The translations under genes and the position numbers were made by a program. From Terriglobia bacterium (lineage in GTDB: Bacteria; Acidobacteriota; Terriglobia; JAIQFV01), in the NCBI GenBank assembly GCA_020073085.1, contig JAIQFV010000023.1:1-64000 (forward strand): a stretch of DNA of 64,000 nucleotides. Direction: 5' to 3'. Below the pieces are notes generated by a model, which worked only from the letters and a program-made list of their open reading frames with translations, was not told where the DNA came from and ran no database searches. Below are positions 46,201 through 53,915 of this stretch, in pieces. How positions within the stretch are numbered: the stretch's first letter is position 1; every line of letters begins with the position of its first letter.

Positions 46201-46319
46201 ATGCGGTCGTCACCTTGAGCAACCCCAGTGCCTCGTCTACTTTCCTGGCTCCGACCGCGGACACCAGCTTCTTCAACGGACCGCGTGAATTCCAGCTGGG
46301 GTTGAAGTTCATCTGGTAG
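43251..46319 (+). CDS. Oar-like TonB-dependent receptor (copy 4)
   Basis: 1022 residues from the ATG at 43251, with AAAAAGGAG 9 bases upstream; the frame is open back to 43134 but the signal peptide starts here and ends ACLWAQG. Layout as in copy 3: regulatory-like domain (GTGSIEGTVTDSSGAVIPG), plug with DLPVNGRRWSNFVLLTPG, barrel ending GPREFQLGLKFIW. The stop codon TAG is part of a REP-like palindrome at 46316-46341. It is the last of the four receptors and is followed on the same strand by the two VWFA-related genes. Confidence 0.93.
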   Translation: MKKSTMLRVMFFMLCSIVAACLWAQGQGTGSIEGTVTDSSGAVIPGVKIVIQNLGTNATREMTTDASGHYRADILTSGEYSITASQSGFATAKLEKVTVFVGTLTSGDLKMGVAGTQQTVEVTAEAPLTDAEKIAVGGSVGERAIEDLPVNGRRWSNFVLLTPGTIPDGTFGLVSYRGISGLYNNNSIDGADDNQAFFSEANGRTRTPYAISQATIKEFQVGLSNYSAEFGRAAGGTVNAVTKSGTNQFHGEGFYFLRTKAFIAMDPFIKAQGKPQPDERRQQFGGAVGGPLVKDKLFVFGNYDEQLRNFPITTLPNVPLASQACTVPGCAATLAFLNSQVGTFPRQGNNYIFLVKMDWIINQNNTLTGEYNYHKWHSPNGIQTAATVTVSPSANGSDDVRTDLLTTRLTSVLSGSKVNEFRFQFGRDFEFEFPNAPGPSVSFTNGISFGQPNFLPRAAFPDEKKFQFADNYSFVHGNHSFKAGMDIVHYNELLINLFSGGGVYTYGNAFSFNGGSSQLNALAADCPPQATGCVPLASGATTGKHYSSFVQAFDLTGQAGRSSFATTNWNFYFQDNWRVRPSLTLYLGIRYEFQHLPQPGAANPAVPLTGQINQDTNNWSPRIGFSWDVFGNHKTVLRGGYGIYYGVTSSSYVSSSITGNGMIQTSLSLNPTRATDLPLAPVFPNILTTAGGVPGAITLFDPNFVEPVIHSADLAIERELGNGLTISGSYLFSRGLHLFATSDLNLPPQTGTVTYILPNGTPAGAFPFYSGARPNTAVGAVIAAQSVANSTYHGFVFSLNKRFSHGVQVQSNFTLSKAIDTGQTSSTFIPTFPSAFDQNNRSLEKGLSQFDARKRWVTNFLLSPSVSRYTDNAFAHALFNDWQFSGVLTLSDGKAFTPNFSGGSVGLGATNGSNGSFRVPFLAPGSFTTPGFAALDMRFTRNFRVGEKAHFQFIWEGFNLFNRVNYTGFLGNLFNASTKVTGGNAVVTLSNPSASSTFLAPTADTSFFNGPREFQLGLKFIW

Positions 46320-46341
46320 TAACGAATTCATTCGTTACTAC
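46316..46341. repeat. REP-like palindrome containing the receptor stop codon
   Basis: Arms GTAGTAACGAA and TTCGTTACTAC form a perfect 11-bp inverted repeat around a 4-base centre. The TAG of copy 4 lies in the left arm. The same core recurs eight times in the tandem array at 50.8-51.7 kb, so it belongs to a dispersed palindromic family. Confidence 0.7.
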
Positions 46342-46348
46342 ATTTTGG

Positions 46349-46383
46349 GCAGGAAGGGTAGCAAGTCCCTTCCTGCTTTTTTG
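46349..46383 (+). terminator. Terminator of receptor copy 4
   Basis: A perfect 10-bp stem (GCAGGAAGGG 46349-46358, CCCTTCCTGC 46367-46376) with an 8-base loop is followed by TTTTTTG. Confidence 0.85.
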
Positions 46384-46532
46384 TTTCGAGAACGGCATTC
46401 CAGGTCTTCTCAAGGGTGGTCCTGCGATCCGGCGAATTTATCCATCGCGGATGACGGTTCAGATTGCATTTTCATCGGGGCCAGCTTAGAATGCGGTTCT
46501 ACCCTCTGGAATCGCTCACAACAGGTTTCGAC

Positions 46533-48266
46533 ATGGCACAGGCATCAATGAACAGAAGCAGTGCCACACTCCTACGAGCCCTGGCTTGCGGGCTGATTTT
46601 CCTCCTCACGAATTCTTTTGCCGCCAGTAAAAAGACAAAGCCTGCGACCGACACCCCGGACGCAGTTGGCAAGTTCAAGGTCGCTGTAGACCTGGTGTCG
46701 GTCAATGCCGCGGTGACCGACAAGAAAGGAAACCCGGTCACCAGTCTCACTCAGAACGACTTCCAAGTCCTGGAGGAAGGCGTCCCTCAAACGATTACTG
46801 TTTTTCGCGTGCAAGCAGCGCCCGGCGCTGTGGTCGCCGGCCCCGCCTCAAGTGAGAGCCCCGCTGCGGCCGATGCCATCAATCTTCTCTCGCGCAAAGT
46901 CATCCTCTTCGTGGATGACTATCACTTGAATTTCGAGACCCTGGCCCAGTTGAAAAAAGCGGGCGAGAAGTTCATTGAGAGCGGGCTCACTCCGACGGAC
47001 CTGGTGGCCCTGATCACCGCCTCCGGCAAGAATTCCACCGAGTTTACCAAGTACCGGGATTACGTGGTGGCCAACCTGAAGAATGTCTCTCCTATTGAGA
47101 CAATGCATCGTCAAACCTCCGACTGCCCTCCCCTGACGGATTACCAGGTCACGCTGATCAGCGCGCAGGAGGAACATGCGGGCGAAGCTTTTGACGTGGC
47201 GGTGAATGACACCATTCATTGTGCCAACCTGGAGGGTCTACCGAATGCCGCCGACATCGCAGCCAATATGGTGAAGGCCGCCGCCCGGTCGAGGAATGCA
47301 GAAATCGTCGAGGACTCCCGTCGCACCTTGTACGCCCTTCAGGCGCTGGCGCGACGGCTGCGCGCCATCGAAGGCCCCAAGCTGGTGGTGTTCCTCTCAG
47401 GGGGATTACTGACCCGGGAGATTGTCTCGCAACTCCAGGACGTCATCGACGCCGCGATCCGCGCCAATACCATCATCGATTCAATCGATGCCAAGGGTCT
47501 GGTGGCAACCCCCCCGGGAGGCGACGCTTCCAGTTCCCTTCCCATTTCCCCCCAAGCCGCTATTATGCGGTCCCGACTGGATTCCGACGAGCGGTACGCC
47601 AAGGAGGACGCTCTCAATGCCCTGGCCGCTGACACCGGGGGCACCTTTTTCCACAACAGCAATGATTTGTTGGGGCAAATGAAGGCGGCGATCTCTCGAA
47701 CCCAGGTGAGTTACCTGTTGGGTTATTACTCCACCAACCCAAAACGTGATGGGACCTTCCGCAAGATCGTGGTCAAAGTGAATCAGCCCGGTGTCACTGT
47801 GTCCGCGCGCAAAGGTTACTTTGCCCCCAAGGGAGAAGAAGCCTTTGAGGTGGCCAAGAACGAAGATATCCGGGAGGCGCTGCGGACCGCCGAAGATCTG
47901 AAAGAGATCCCGGTGACCGTCGGATTCAACGTCACTCATCCGGATCCCGTTCATACCCTGGTCTCCATCCAAACGCGGATTGACGTCCGAAAGATTCGCT
48001 TTCAAAAGCGCGAGAACCGCAACCGCAATATCTTTACGATTGTCACGGTGGTCTATGACTCCAATGACCACTACGTCGAAGGCCGGGAAACGCGGATCGA
48101 TTTCAACCTCACGGATCCGAGTTACCGGAACGTCATGGAAGAAGGGCTGCTCGCACAGGCGAGTTTTCGATTGGAACCCGGCAGTTACAGACTCAAGACC
48201 GTCGTGCGCGAGGCCGGGGAGACAAAGCTGGGTAGCGCCACTAAAACGATTGAGATCATGAACTGA
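46533..48266 (+). CDS. VWFA-related secreted protein 1
   Basis: About 577 residues from ATG 46533; Met at 46548 is an equally good start, directly before the signal peptide (ALACGLIFLLTNSFAAS). The frame is open from 46464 but without a ribosome site. After the signal comes the family's entry block, VDLVSVNAAVTDKKGNPVT and DFQVLEEGVPQTITVFR. A von Willebrand A-type domain follows, in which the metal site is degenerate (FVDDYHLNFETL instead of DxSxS). The end is a beta-rich region (about 450-575). This is the acidobacterial VWFA-related type, of unknown function, presumably in protein-protein contacts outside the inner membrane. It pairs with the next gene, 56 bases downstream. Confidence 0.88.
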   Translation: MAQASMNRSSATLLRALACGLIFLLTNSFAASKKTKPATDTPDAVGKFKVAVDLVSVNAAVTDKKGNPVTSLTQNDFQVLEEGVPQTITVFRVQAAPGAVVAGPASSESPAAADAINLLSRKVILFVDDYHLNFETLAQLKKAGEKFIESGLTPTDLVALITASGKNSTEFTKYRDYVVANLKNVSPIETMHRQTSDCPPLTDYQVTLISAQEEHAGEAFDVAVNDTIHCANLEGLPNAADIAANMVKAAARSRNAEIVEDSRRTLYALQALARRLRAIEGPKLVVFLSGGLLTREIVSQLQDVIDAAIRANTIIDSIDAKGLVATPPGGDASSSLPISPQAAIMRSRLDSDERYAKEDALNALAADTGGTFFHNSNDLLGQMKAAISRTQVSYLLGYYSTNPKRDGTFRKIVVKVNQPGVTVSARKGYFAPKGEEAFEVAKNEDIREALRTAEDLKEIPVTVGFNVTHPDPVHTLVSIQTRIDVRKIRFQKRENRNRNIFTIVTVVYDSNDHYVEGRETRIDFNLTDPSYRNVMEEGLLAQASFRLEPGSYRLKTVVREAGETKLGSATKTIEIMN

Positions 48267-48322
48267 ACCCGGTGGGTTGCCAGAATGTTCCGGACGGCTC
48301 GCCGACAAAGGGAGAGAAATTC

Positions 48323-50743
48323 ATGAGAATCAAGAATTGGCTCATTTGGTCGGCCCTGTGCCTTTTCGTCATGGGGGGATTCATTGGTGCGGGCGCGGCC
48401 CTCAAGGCCTCAGCGCCCCAGGCCCCTTCCCCGCAGACCGCCCCTGCGGCCCCCTCGGCTCCAGCTCCGCAGACAAACAATCAGCCCTCCCTTTCCAATC
48501 AGAATGTGATTCGCATTGAAGTTCCCGTCGTTACGGTCGACGTGGTGGTCACCGACAAGAAAGGAAAGCCGGTGAAAGGACTGGCCAAGGGGGATTTCAA
48601 GCTCCTCGAAGACGGCGTGGCGCAAAATCTCACCAACTTCGAATATCTCAGTGAAGAGGAACCCACTGGAGAACTGGCTTCCATCACCACGGATCGCCCC
48701 CTCGGCGGCGAACGGCAAAACTATATCCTGTTCCTGTTTGACAACACGTCGATGGATCCCAGCAGCCAGGAGCGTTCTCGCCATGCTGCCGCGAAGTTCA
48801 TCGACGAAAATCTACGCACCGGGGACCTGGTCGCCATTGCCAACTATCGAAATTCCATGCAGATTGTTCAGAATTTCTCCGGCAATAAAACGCGTCTCGC
48901 CCGGGCATTGGGCGTCCTCGTGACTGGGGAGTCCATTGATAAAACGGATACCGGCGCCAATGCCCCGTCCAACACGCCCTTTGATCGCGCGCAGCAGAGC
49001 CTCCGATCCCTGGGCGCTCAGTTCGACGCGCGCAATCTCATGATTGCGATGCGGGGATTGTTCAATTCAATGCGTCCCATCAAAGGCCGGAAATCCTTGA
49101 TTGTGTTTTCGGGAGGGATTTCCCTCTCCGCGGACAATCATGTGGACCTGATCGCGGCCATTGATGCTGCCAACAAGGCCAACGTGACGGTGTACACCAT
49201 CGATGCGAAGGGCTTGAGTGTGGACATGCCCACCCCCAACACCCCGAACCCGCGCCGTATGAGTTCCAATTCCTCAACCTCCACGCCGGCTCTCGGTTCT
49301 TTCGTGAATTCCTTCCAGGGATCCCCTCGAGGCGGTGGAGGAGCCCCCGGGGGGGGCAGCGGCCGGCCGGGCGGTGGAGCGCCCGGAGGAGCACCCGGCG
49401 GAGGAGCCCCAGGAGGTAATCCGGGCGGCTTTCCAGGCGGCAATCCCGGCGGGTTCCCGGGAAGCAACACGGGCAACCCCAGGGGGAATACCGGCAACTT
49501 CCCGGGCAATGACCCCATGGACCCCAATAGCAATAACCCGTTCGGAAATCGAAATCCGCTGGACCGAAGACTCGACCAGATGACTTTGAGCGACCTCAAG
49601 GATGTGTTGCTCAGCATGGCCACAGAAACCGGTGGGTTTTACATCCGGAATTCAAACGATTTTAATCGCGGCCTTCAGGAAATCAAATCCGAGATGAGAA
49701 ACTTCTATTCACTCGGATATGAATCGAATAACCAGGTGCACGACGGGAAATTCCGAGCGATCAAAGTGGAAATGGTGAAGAAGGGCTTCAACATCAAGTA
49801 CCGAAAAGGTTATTTTGACAAGAAATCCCAGGACGCGCTGGCCGGAACACCGGCAGAAAAGCCTTTGAATAAGGCCATCGAGGAAAGCAGCCCCTTGACC
49901 GCCCTTCCGGTGCAACTCGTCTCCGACTACTTCTATGAGGGTCCCAGCCAGGCTCGCGCCCCGGTGAGCGTGCGTCTCCCCATTTCCAAGTTGAGGATGA
50001 AAAAAGACAAGGGTCTGCGCAGTGATGCGATCGACATTCTGGGGGTGGCGCTTCGCGAAGACGGGACGAAGGCGGCCCGGTTCAGCGACACCATGAATCT
50101 GAGGATGGAGAACGATCAATGGAAGAAACTGCCCGAAAATGCGACCGTCACATTCCCCAATTACTTTCGCCTGCCCCCCGGTAAGTACCGGCTGAAGGTG
50201 GCTGTACATGATGAGGGGGACCTGGTGGGCACGGTCGAACAGCCTGTCGAAATCCCGCCTTACGCCGGCGGTCAGTTTACTACGAGCAGCCTCGTCCTAA
50301 GCAGCGAGGTCCGGCCGCTTTCCGGGTTGATCAGCAGCCTCGAATCGGAACTGCTCGACGATAAGAACCCCCTCATATCCAATGGAATGAAGGTGTACCA
50401 ATCCGTCGACAAGAGGTTCTATGCGGGCACGGCGGTGTGCATCTATTTCAGTCTTTACAATCTGACAGTCGATCCGAATCAGAAGAAACCGTCCTTGCTG
50501 TTGAGTTATTCGCTGATCTCCAACGACAAGCTGGTCTTTCAGATGCCTCTGTCCAGCATCACTCAGCTTCCCGCCATCGAAAACGGCGTGCTTCCGGTGG
50601 GGATGTGGGTACCTCTCAAGGACTTGACTCCCGGGCACTACACCATCCAGGTCATGGTCCGTGACGGGCTGACCAATGTCACGCATTACTTGCGCGACCA
50701 ATTTGATGTCGAGGCCGCCCAAGAGAGTGTGGCCAAGAAATAG
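48323..50743 (+). CDS. VWFA-related secreted protein 2 with Gly/Pro-rich insert
   Basis: 806 residues from ATG 48323, with AAAGGGAGAG about 9 bases upstream. Signal peptide or anchor at about 5-30, a Pro/Ala-rich linker, the entry block IEVPVVTVDVVVTDKKGKPV and DFKLLEDGVAQNLTNFEYL, then a VWA domain with the metal site FDNTSMDPSS. A low-complexity insert at about 330-415 (repeats of GGAPGG, GGNPGGFPG and GNTGNFPG) splits the VWA domain before its last segment (MTLSDLKDVLLSMATETGGF). A beta-rich C-terminal half follows. It is a paralogue of the preceding protein. Its last 19 codons and terminator are repeated in the array downstream. Confidence 0.88.
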   Translation: MRIKNWLIWSALCLFVMGGFIGAGAALKASAPQAPSPQTAPAAPSAPAPQTNNQPSLSNQNVIRIEVPVVTVDVVVTDKKGKPVKGLAKGDFKLLEDGVAQNLTNFEYLSEEEPTGELASITTDRPLGGERQNYILFLFDNTSMDPSSQERSRHAAAKFIDENLRTGDLVAIANYRNSMQIVQNFSGNKTRLARALGVLVTGESIDKTDTGANAPSNTPFDRAQQSLRSLGAQFDARNLMIAMRGLFNSMRPIKGRKSLIVFSGGISLSADNHVDLIAAIDAANKANVTVYTIDAKGLSVDMPTPNTPNPRRMSSNSSTSTPALGSFVNSFQGSPRGGGGAPGGGSGRPGGGAPGGAPGGGAPGGNPGGFPGGNPGGFPGSNTGNPRGNTGNFPGNDPMDPNSNNPFGNRNPLDRRLDQMTLSDLKDVLLSMATETGGFYIRNSNDFNRGLQEIKSEMRNFYSLGYESNNQVHDGKFRAIKVEMVKKGFNIKYRKGYFDKKSQDALAGTPAEKPLNKAIEESSPLTALPVQLVSDYFYEGPSQARAPVSVRLPISKLRMKKDKGLRSDAIDILGVALREDGTKAARFSDTMNLRMENDQWKKLPENATVTFPNYFRLPPGKYRLKVAVHDEGDLVGTVEQPVEIPPYAGGQFTTSSLVLSSEVRPLSGLISSLESELLDDKNPLISNGMKVYQSVDKRFYAGTAVCIYFSLYNLTVDPNQKKPSLLLSYSLISNDKLVFQMPLSSITQLPAIENGVLPVGMWVPLKDLTPGHYTIQVMVRDGLTNVTHYLRDQFDVEAAQESVAKK

Positions 50744-50767
50744 CTGGGGTCCACGTACTGAAGTCGA

Positions 50768-50805
50768 AACGCCTTCCGCAGAGCGCATGCGGGAGGCGTT
50801 TTTTT
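50768..50805 (+). terminator. Terminator of VWFA-related protein 2
   Basis: Stem of AACGCCT and AGGCGTT, extended by CCGCA/TGCGG, with a 7-9 base loop and a run of seven T. Three further copies lie at one-unit spacing in the array, so transcription leaving the gene meets four terminators in series. Confidence 0.8.
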
Positions 50806-50833
50806 GTGCCTGAGAGGAACCTGCCTGCTCAGC

Positions 50834-50931
50834 GTAGGAACGAATTCATTCGTTGCTCAAATTCGTCAATTGCCACCCCCTGAACGTCCCTCAGGAGCTG
50901 CGCTCGTAGGAACGAATGAATTCGTTACTAC
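50834..50931. repeat. REP-like palindrome pair in array unit 1
   Basis: Two REP-like sites (50834-50858 and 50906-50931) with the AACGAATTCATTCGTT core and its reverse complement face each other over about 47 bases, so they can pair into one long stem. Equivalent pairs are 51095-51119/51167-51192, 51354-51378/51426-51451 and 51613-51637/51685-51710. Confidence 0.7.
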
Positions 50932-51720
50932 AATTTGAAGTTCATTACTTGCGCGACCAATTGGATGTAGAGGCCGCTCAAGAGAGTGTGGCCAAGAAAT
51001 AGCTGGGGTCTACGTACTGAAGTCGAAACGCCTTCCGCAGAGCGCATGCGGGAGGCGTTTTTTTTTGCGCCTGAGAGGAACCTGCCTGCTCAGCGTAGGA
51101 ACGAATTCATTCGTTGCTCCAACTCGTCAATTGCCACCCCCTGAACGTCCCTCAGGAGCTACGCTCGTAGGAACGAATGAATTCGTTACTACAATTTGAG
51201 GTTCATTACTTGCGCGACCAATTGGATGTCGAGGCCGCCCAAGAGAGTGTGGCCAAGAAATGGCTGGGGTCCACGTCCTGAAGTTGAAACGCCTTCCGCA
51301 GAGCGCATGCGGGAGGCGTTTTTTTGCGCCTGAGAGGAACCTGCCTGCTCAGCGTAGTAACGAATTCATTCGTTGCTCCAACTCGTCAATTGCCCCCCCC
51401 TGAACGTCCCTCAGGAGCTACGCTCGTAGGAACGAATGAATTCGTTACTACAATTTGAGGTTTATTACTTGCGCGACCAATTGGATGTAGAGGCCGCTCA
51501 AGAGAGTGTGGCCGAGAAATAGCGGGGGTCCACGTACTGAAGTCGAAACGCCTTCCGCAGAGCGCATGCGGGAGGCGTTGTTTTGTGCCTGAGAGGAACC
51601 TGCCTGCTCAGCGTAGTAACGAATTCATTCGTTGCTCCAACTCGTCAATTGCCACCCCCTGAACGTCCCTCAGGTGCTACGCTCGTAGGAACGAATGAAT
51701 TCGTTACTACAATTTGAGGT

Positions 51721-52764
51721 TTATTCCTTTTCCGGGCGCTCTTTCATCTGCTCCGACAGGGCGTCGAGCCGCCGCGCCAACTCTCGAACGCTTTTCTGAA
51801 GCTCCGGCAATTTTGCGAAAACGGCGGTCGCCTTGAGCCATTGATAATTCTCTATGGCAGGAGACCCTGAAATCACCTGCCCGGCGGGCACATCGCGCGG
51901 AATCCCGGACTGGGCCGTGACCACGACGCCATCCCCGATGGTGAGGTGTCCCGCCACGCCCACTTGACCTGTTAACACAACGTCCTTCCCCACCACGGTG
52001 CTGCCCGCCAATCCCACCTGCGCGCAAAGCAGCGAATTCTCCCCCACCGTGGAGGCATGTCCCACCTGCACCAGGTTGTCGATCTTTGCGCCTTTCTTGA
52101 CCCGGGTCTCTCCGATCGTTCCGCGATCAATCGTCGAATTGGCGCCGATTTCGACATCATCTTCAAGGATTACAATTCCCGACTGCACCATCTTGTAATA
52201 GCTTCCATCCGATTGCTTGGCAAACCCGAAGCCGTCCCCTCCCACGACGACACCATTCTGAAGGATGACGTTGTTCCCCAGAAGACAGTATTCGCGGACC
52301 ACCACATTCGCATGCGCGAAGAAATGATCGCCAATCCGCACTCCTCGGTAAATCGTAGCCGGCCCCACCAGGACGGCATCATTGCCGATCACTACATCTT
52401 CGTGTATCACCACATAGGGACCCACATGGGCGCGTGCTCCGATGCGGGACGTCGGGTCGATGCAGGCGGTGGTGTGAATGCCCGGGGAGTATTGCGGAGG
52501 GGAGTAGAATAACTCGATAGCTTTGGCGAAGGTCAGATAGGGATTTTCGCAGCGCAACGTTGCCTGGGGCAAAGGGGCGAAATCCTCCGAGACAATGAGG
52601 GCGGAGGCGCGGGTGGTTTTTGCGGCCGCCACGTACTTGGGATTCGAAATGAAGGTCAAATCTCCTTCGCCGGCGGTTTCAATCCCAAGCACCCGGCGAA
52701 TTTCGATGCCGCTGTCCCCCTCCAGGCGGCAGTTCAACCGTTTTGCAATCTCTCCAAGGCGCAT
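51721..52764 (-). CDS. lpxD: UDP-3-O-acylglucosamine N-acyltransferase LpxD
   Basis: 347 residues. An N-terminal domain (about 1-95, with DLTFISNPKY) is followed by a left-handed beta-helix of hexapeptide repeats (about 105-310). The helix contains the catalytic-His region VQVGHASTVGENSLLCAQVG and the FGFAKQSDGSYYKMVQSG signature, and a C-terminal helix (LQKSVRELARRLDALSEQM) follows. LpxD adds the second acyl chain in lipid A synthesis, which shows that the cell makes lipopolysaccharide. Other lpx genes are not in the window. It is convergent with the VWFA genes and divergent from murJ. Confidence 0.96.
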   Translation of the reverse strand: MRLGEIAKRLNCRLEGDSGIEIRRVLGIETAGEGDLTFISNPKYVAAAKTTRASALIVSEDFAPLPQATLRCENPYLTFAKAIELFYSPPQYSPGIHTTACIDPTSRIGARAHVGPYVVIHEDVVIGNDAVLVGPATIYRGVRIGDHFFAHANVVVREYCLLGNNVILQNGVVVGGDGFGFAKQSDGSYYKMVQSGIVILEDDVEIGANSTIDRGTIGETRVKKGAKIDNLVQVGHASTVGENSLLCAQVGLAGSTVVGKDVVLTGQVGVAGHLTIGDGVVVTAQSGIPRDVPAGQVISGSPAIENYQWLKATAVFAKLPELQKSVRELARRLDALSEQMKERPEKE

Positions 52765-52825
52765 TCATCCGTCTCCATGGATAACAACGAGGTGAACTCC
52801 AGCGTAAATTCGCAGGTGGGTCCGA

Positions 52826-52855
52826 TTGCCAGTTAACTTCGGCGTATGCTAGTAT
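52826..52855 (+). promoter_or_regulatory. Possible murJ promoter
   Basis: TTGCCA (52826-52831) and TAGTAT (52850-52855) are 18 bases apart. The predicted start would lie only a few bases before the ATG at 52869, giving an almost leaderless message. Confidence 0.35.
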
Positions 52856-52868
52856 ACGCGGGTTTTTC

Positions 52869-53915
52869 ATGCCGAACAATTCTCCAATGCACGAGCCGCC
52901 ATCCCAGACCCAGCAGAACAAGCTGCATATCCTGAAGCACGCCGGAATCATTACTTCGATCACCCTGGTGAGCCGTATCCTGGGTTACGTCCGCGATCAG
53001 AGGATCACGTTTCTCCTGGGGACCCTTCCTGCAAGTGATGCTTATACGGTCGCTTATCGTATTCCCAACCTCCTTCGCCGCCTGGTCGCCGAGGGGGCCA
53101 TGACCGCCTCGTTCATTCCCGTGTTTACTCACCTGCTCAAAGAGGAAGGCCGGGAAAAGGTCTGGGAATTTGCCAACAAGTTCTTTTGGACCATGGCGTT
53201 CGTGTTGACGGGTCTGGCCGTGGTCGGGGTCATTTTTTCACCATTTTTCATCGATCTCGTGGCTTCAGGGTTCAGGCATAAGCCCAGTTATGACCTGACC
53301 GTTTATCTCAATCGCATCATCTTTCCCTATGTGTTCTTCATCGGACTGGCGGCGCTGGCCTCCGCCATCCTGAACTCGTTCCATAGCTTTGCCGTTCCTG
53401 CCGCGACTCCCATTGCCCTGAATATCTCCATCATCACCCTTTCATTCTTTGCCTTTCGATTTCAGGAACCTGCGGTGTCGCTTGCCATAGGGGTCGTTCT
53501 GGGGGGGCTGCTGCAACTGCTCATCCAGATACCGCAACTGCGGAAGCACGGGATGACGTTCCATTTTGGAGTGTCGCTGACCCATCCCTCCATTCGGAAG
53601 GTAGCCCGGCTGATGTTTCCGGTGTTCTTTGGAGTCGGGGTGGCGCAGTTGGGACTCATCATTGATACGCAGTTTGCTTCGTACCTCTTTGCCGGCGCTC
53701 AGGCTTCGCTGTATGTAGCGGACCGCGTGATGGAACTGATTCTAGGCGGGTATGCCATTTCCGTGGCGACGGTCATTCTGCCCATGCTCTCTCAACAAGC
53801 GGCGGAAAATCAGATTGCCGACATGCGGAAGACACTCGCCTTCTCCCTGCGCATTGTCTCTTTCATTGCCATTCCCTCGACGGTGGGATTGAATTCAATG
53901 CGCAATCGACGATGA
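52869..53915 (+). CDS. murJ: Lipid II flippase MurJ, N-terminal part (broken gene)
   Basis: 348 residues covering the first nine or so membrane helices of MurJ. The conserved opening (SRILGYVRDQRITFLLG, AYRIPNLLRRLVAEGAMTASFIPVF) is intact. MurJ normally has about 500 residues or more and flips lipid II across the inner membrane for peptidoglycan synthesis. The frame ends with an aberrant tail (LNSMRNRR) just after FIAIPSTVG, where the family continues into another helix and a LFxxGxF loop. About 13-16 residues are missing there and the frame has shifted; the rest of the protein continues in the frame at 53912-54502. The gene is either inactive or misassembled. Confidence 0.85.
   Translation: MPNNSPMHEPPSQTQQNKLHILKHAGIITSITLVSRILGYVRDQRITFLLGTLPASDAYTVAYRIPNLLRRLVAEGAMTASFIPVFTHLLKEEGREKVWEFANKFFWTMAFVLTGLAVVGVIFSPFFIDLVASGFRHKPSYDLTVYLNRIIFPYVFFIGLAALASAILNSFHSFAVPAATPIALNISIITLSFFAFRFQEPAVSLAIGVVLGGLLQLLIQIPQLRKHGMTFHFGVSLTHPSIRKVARLMFPVFFGVGVAQLGLIIDTQFASYLFAGAQASLYVADRVMELILGGYAISVATVILPMLSQQAAENQIADMRKTLAFSLRIVSFIAIPSTVGLNSMRNRR

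Larger units (their letters stand above)
50684..51721. repeat. Tandem array of four units of about 259 bp
   Basis: Units start at about 50684, 50943, 51204 and 51463 (lengths 259, 261, 259 and 259) and are nearly identical. Each holds, in order: the last 19 codons of the VWFA-related gene (HYLRDQ.DVEAAQESVAKK), an intrinsic terminator (AACGCCT.CCGCA stem plus T-run), a REP-like palindrome, a short CCTGA/TCAGG hairpin, and a second REP-like palindrome in the opposite orientation. Unit 1 includes the real gene end. Units 2 and 4 share GATGTAGAGGCCGCT while units 1 and 3 share GATGTCGAGGCCGCC, which suggests duplication of a dimer. The fourth unit ends exactly at the lpxD stop codon. Confidence 0.9.

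Noticed and set aside
32424-46319. Classical SusCD polysaccharide utilisation locus
   Set aside because: The receptors are Oar-like, no SusD-like lipoprotein or glycoside hydrolase is encoded nearby, and no hybrid two-component or sigma/anti-sigma pair is present.
50684-51721. CRISPR array
   Set aside because: Units are about 259 bp with no short repeat-spacer pattern, and they contain a gene tail and terminator.
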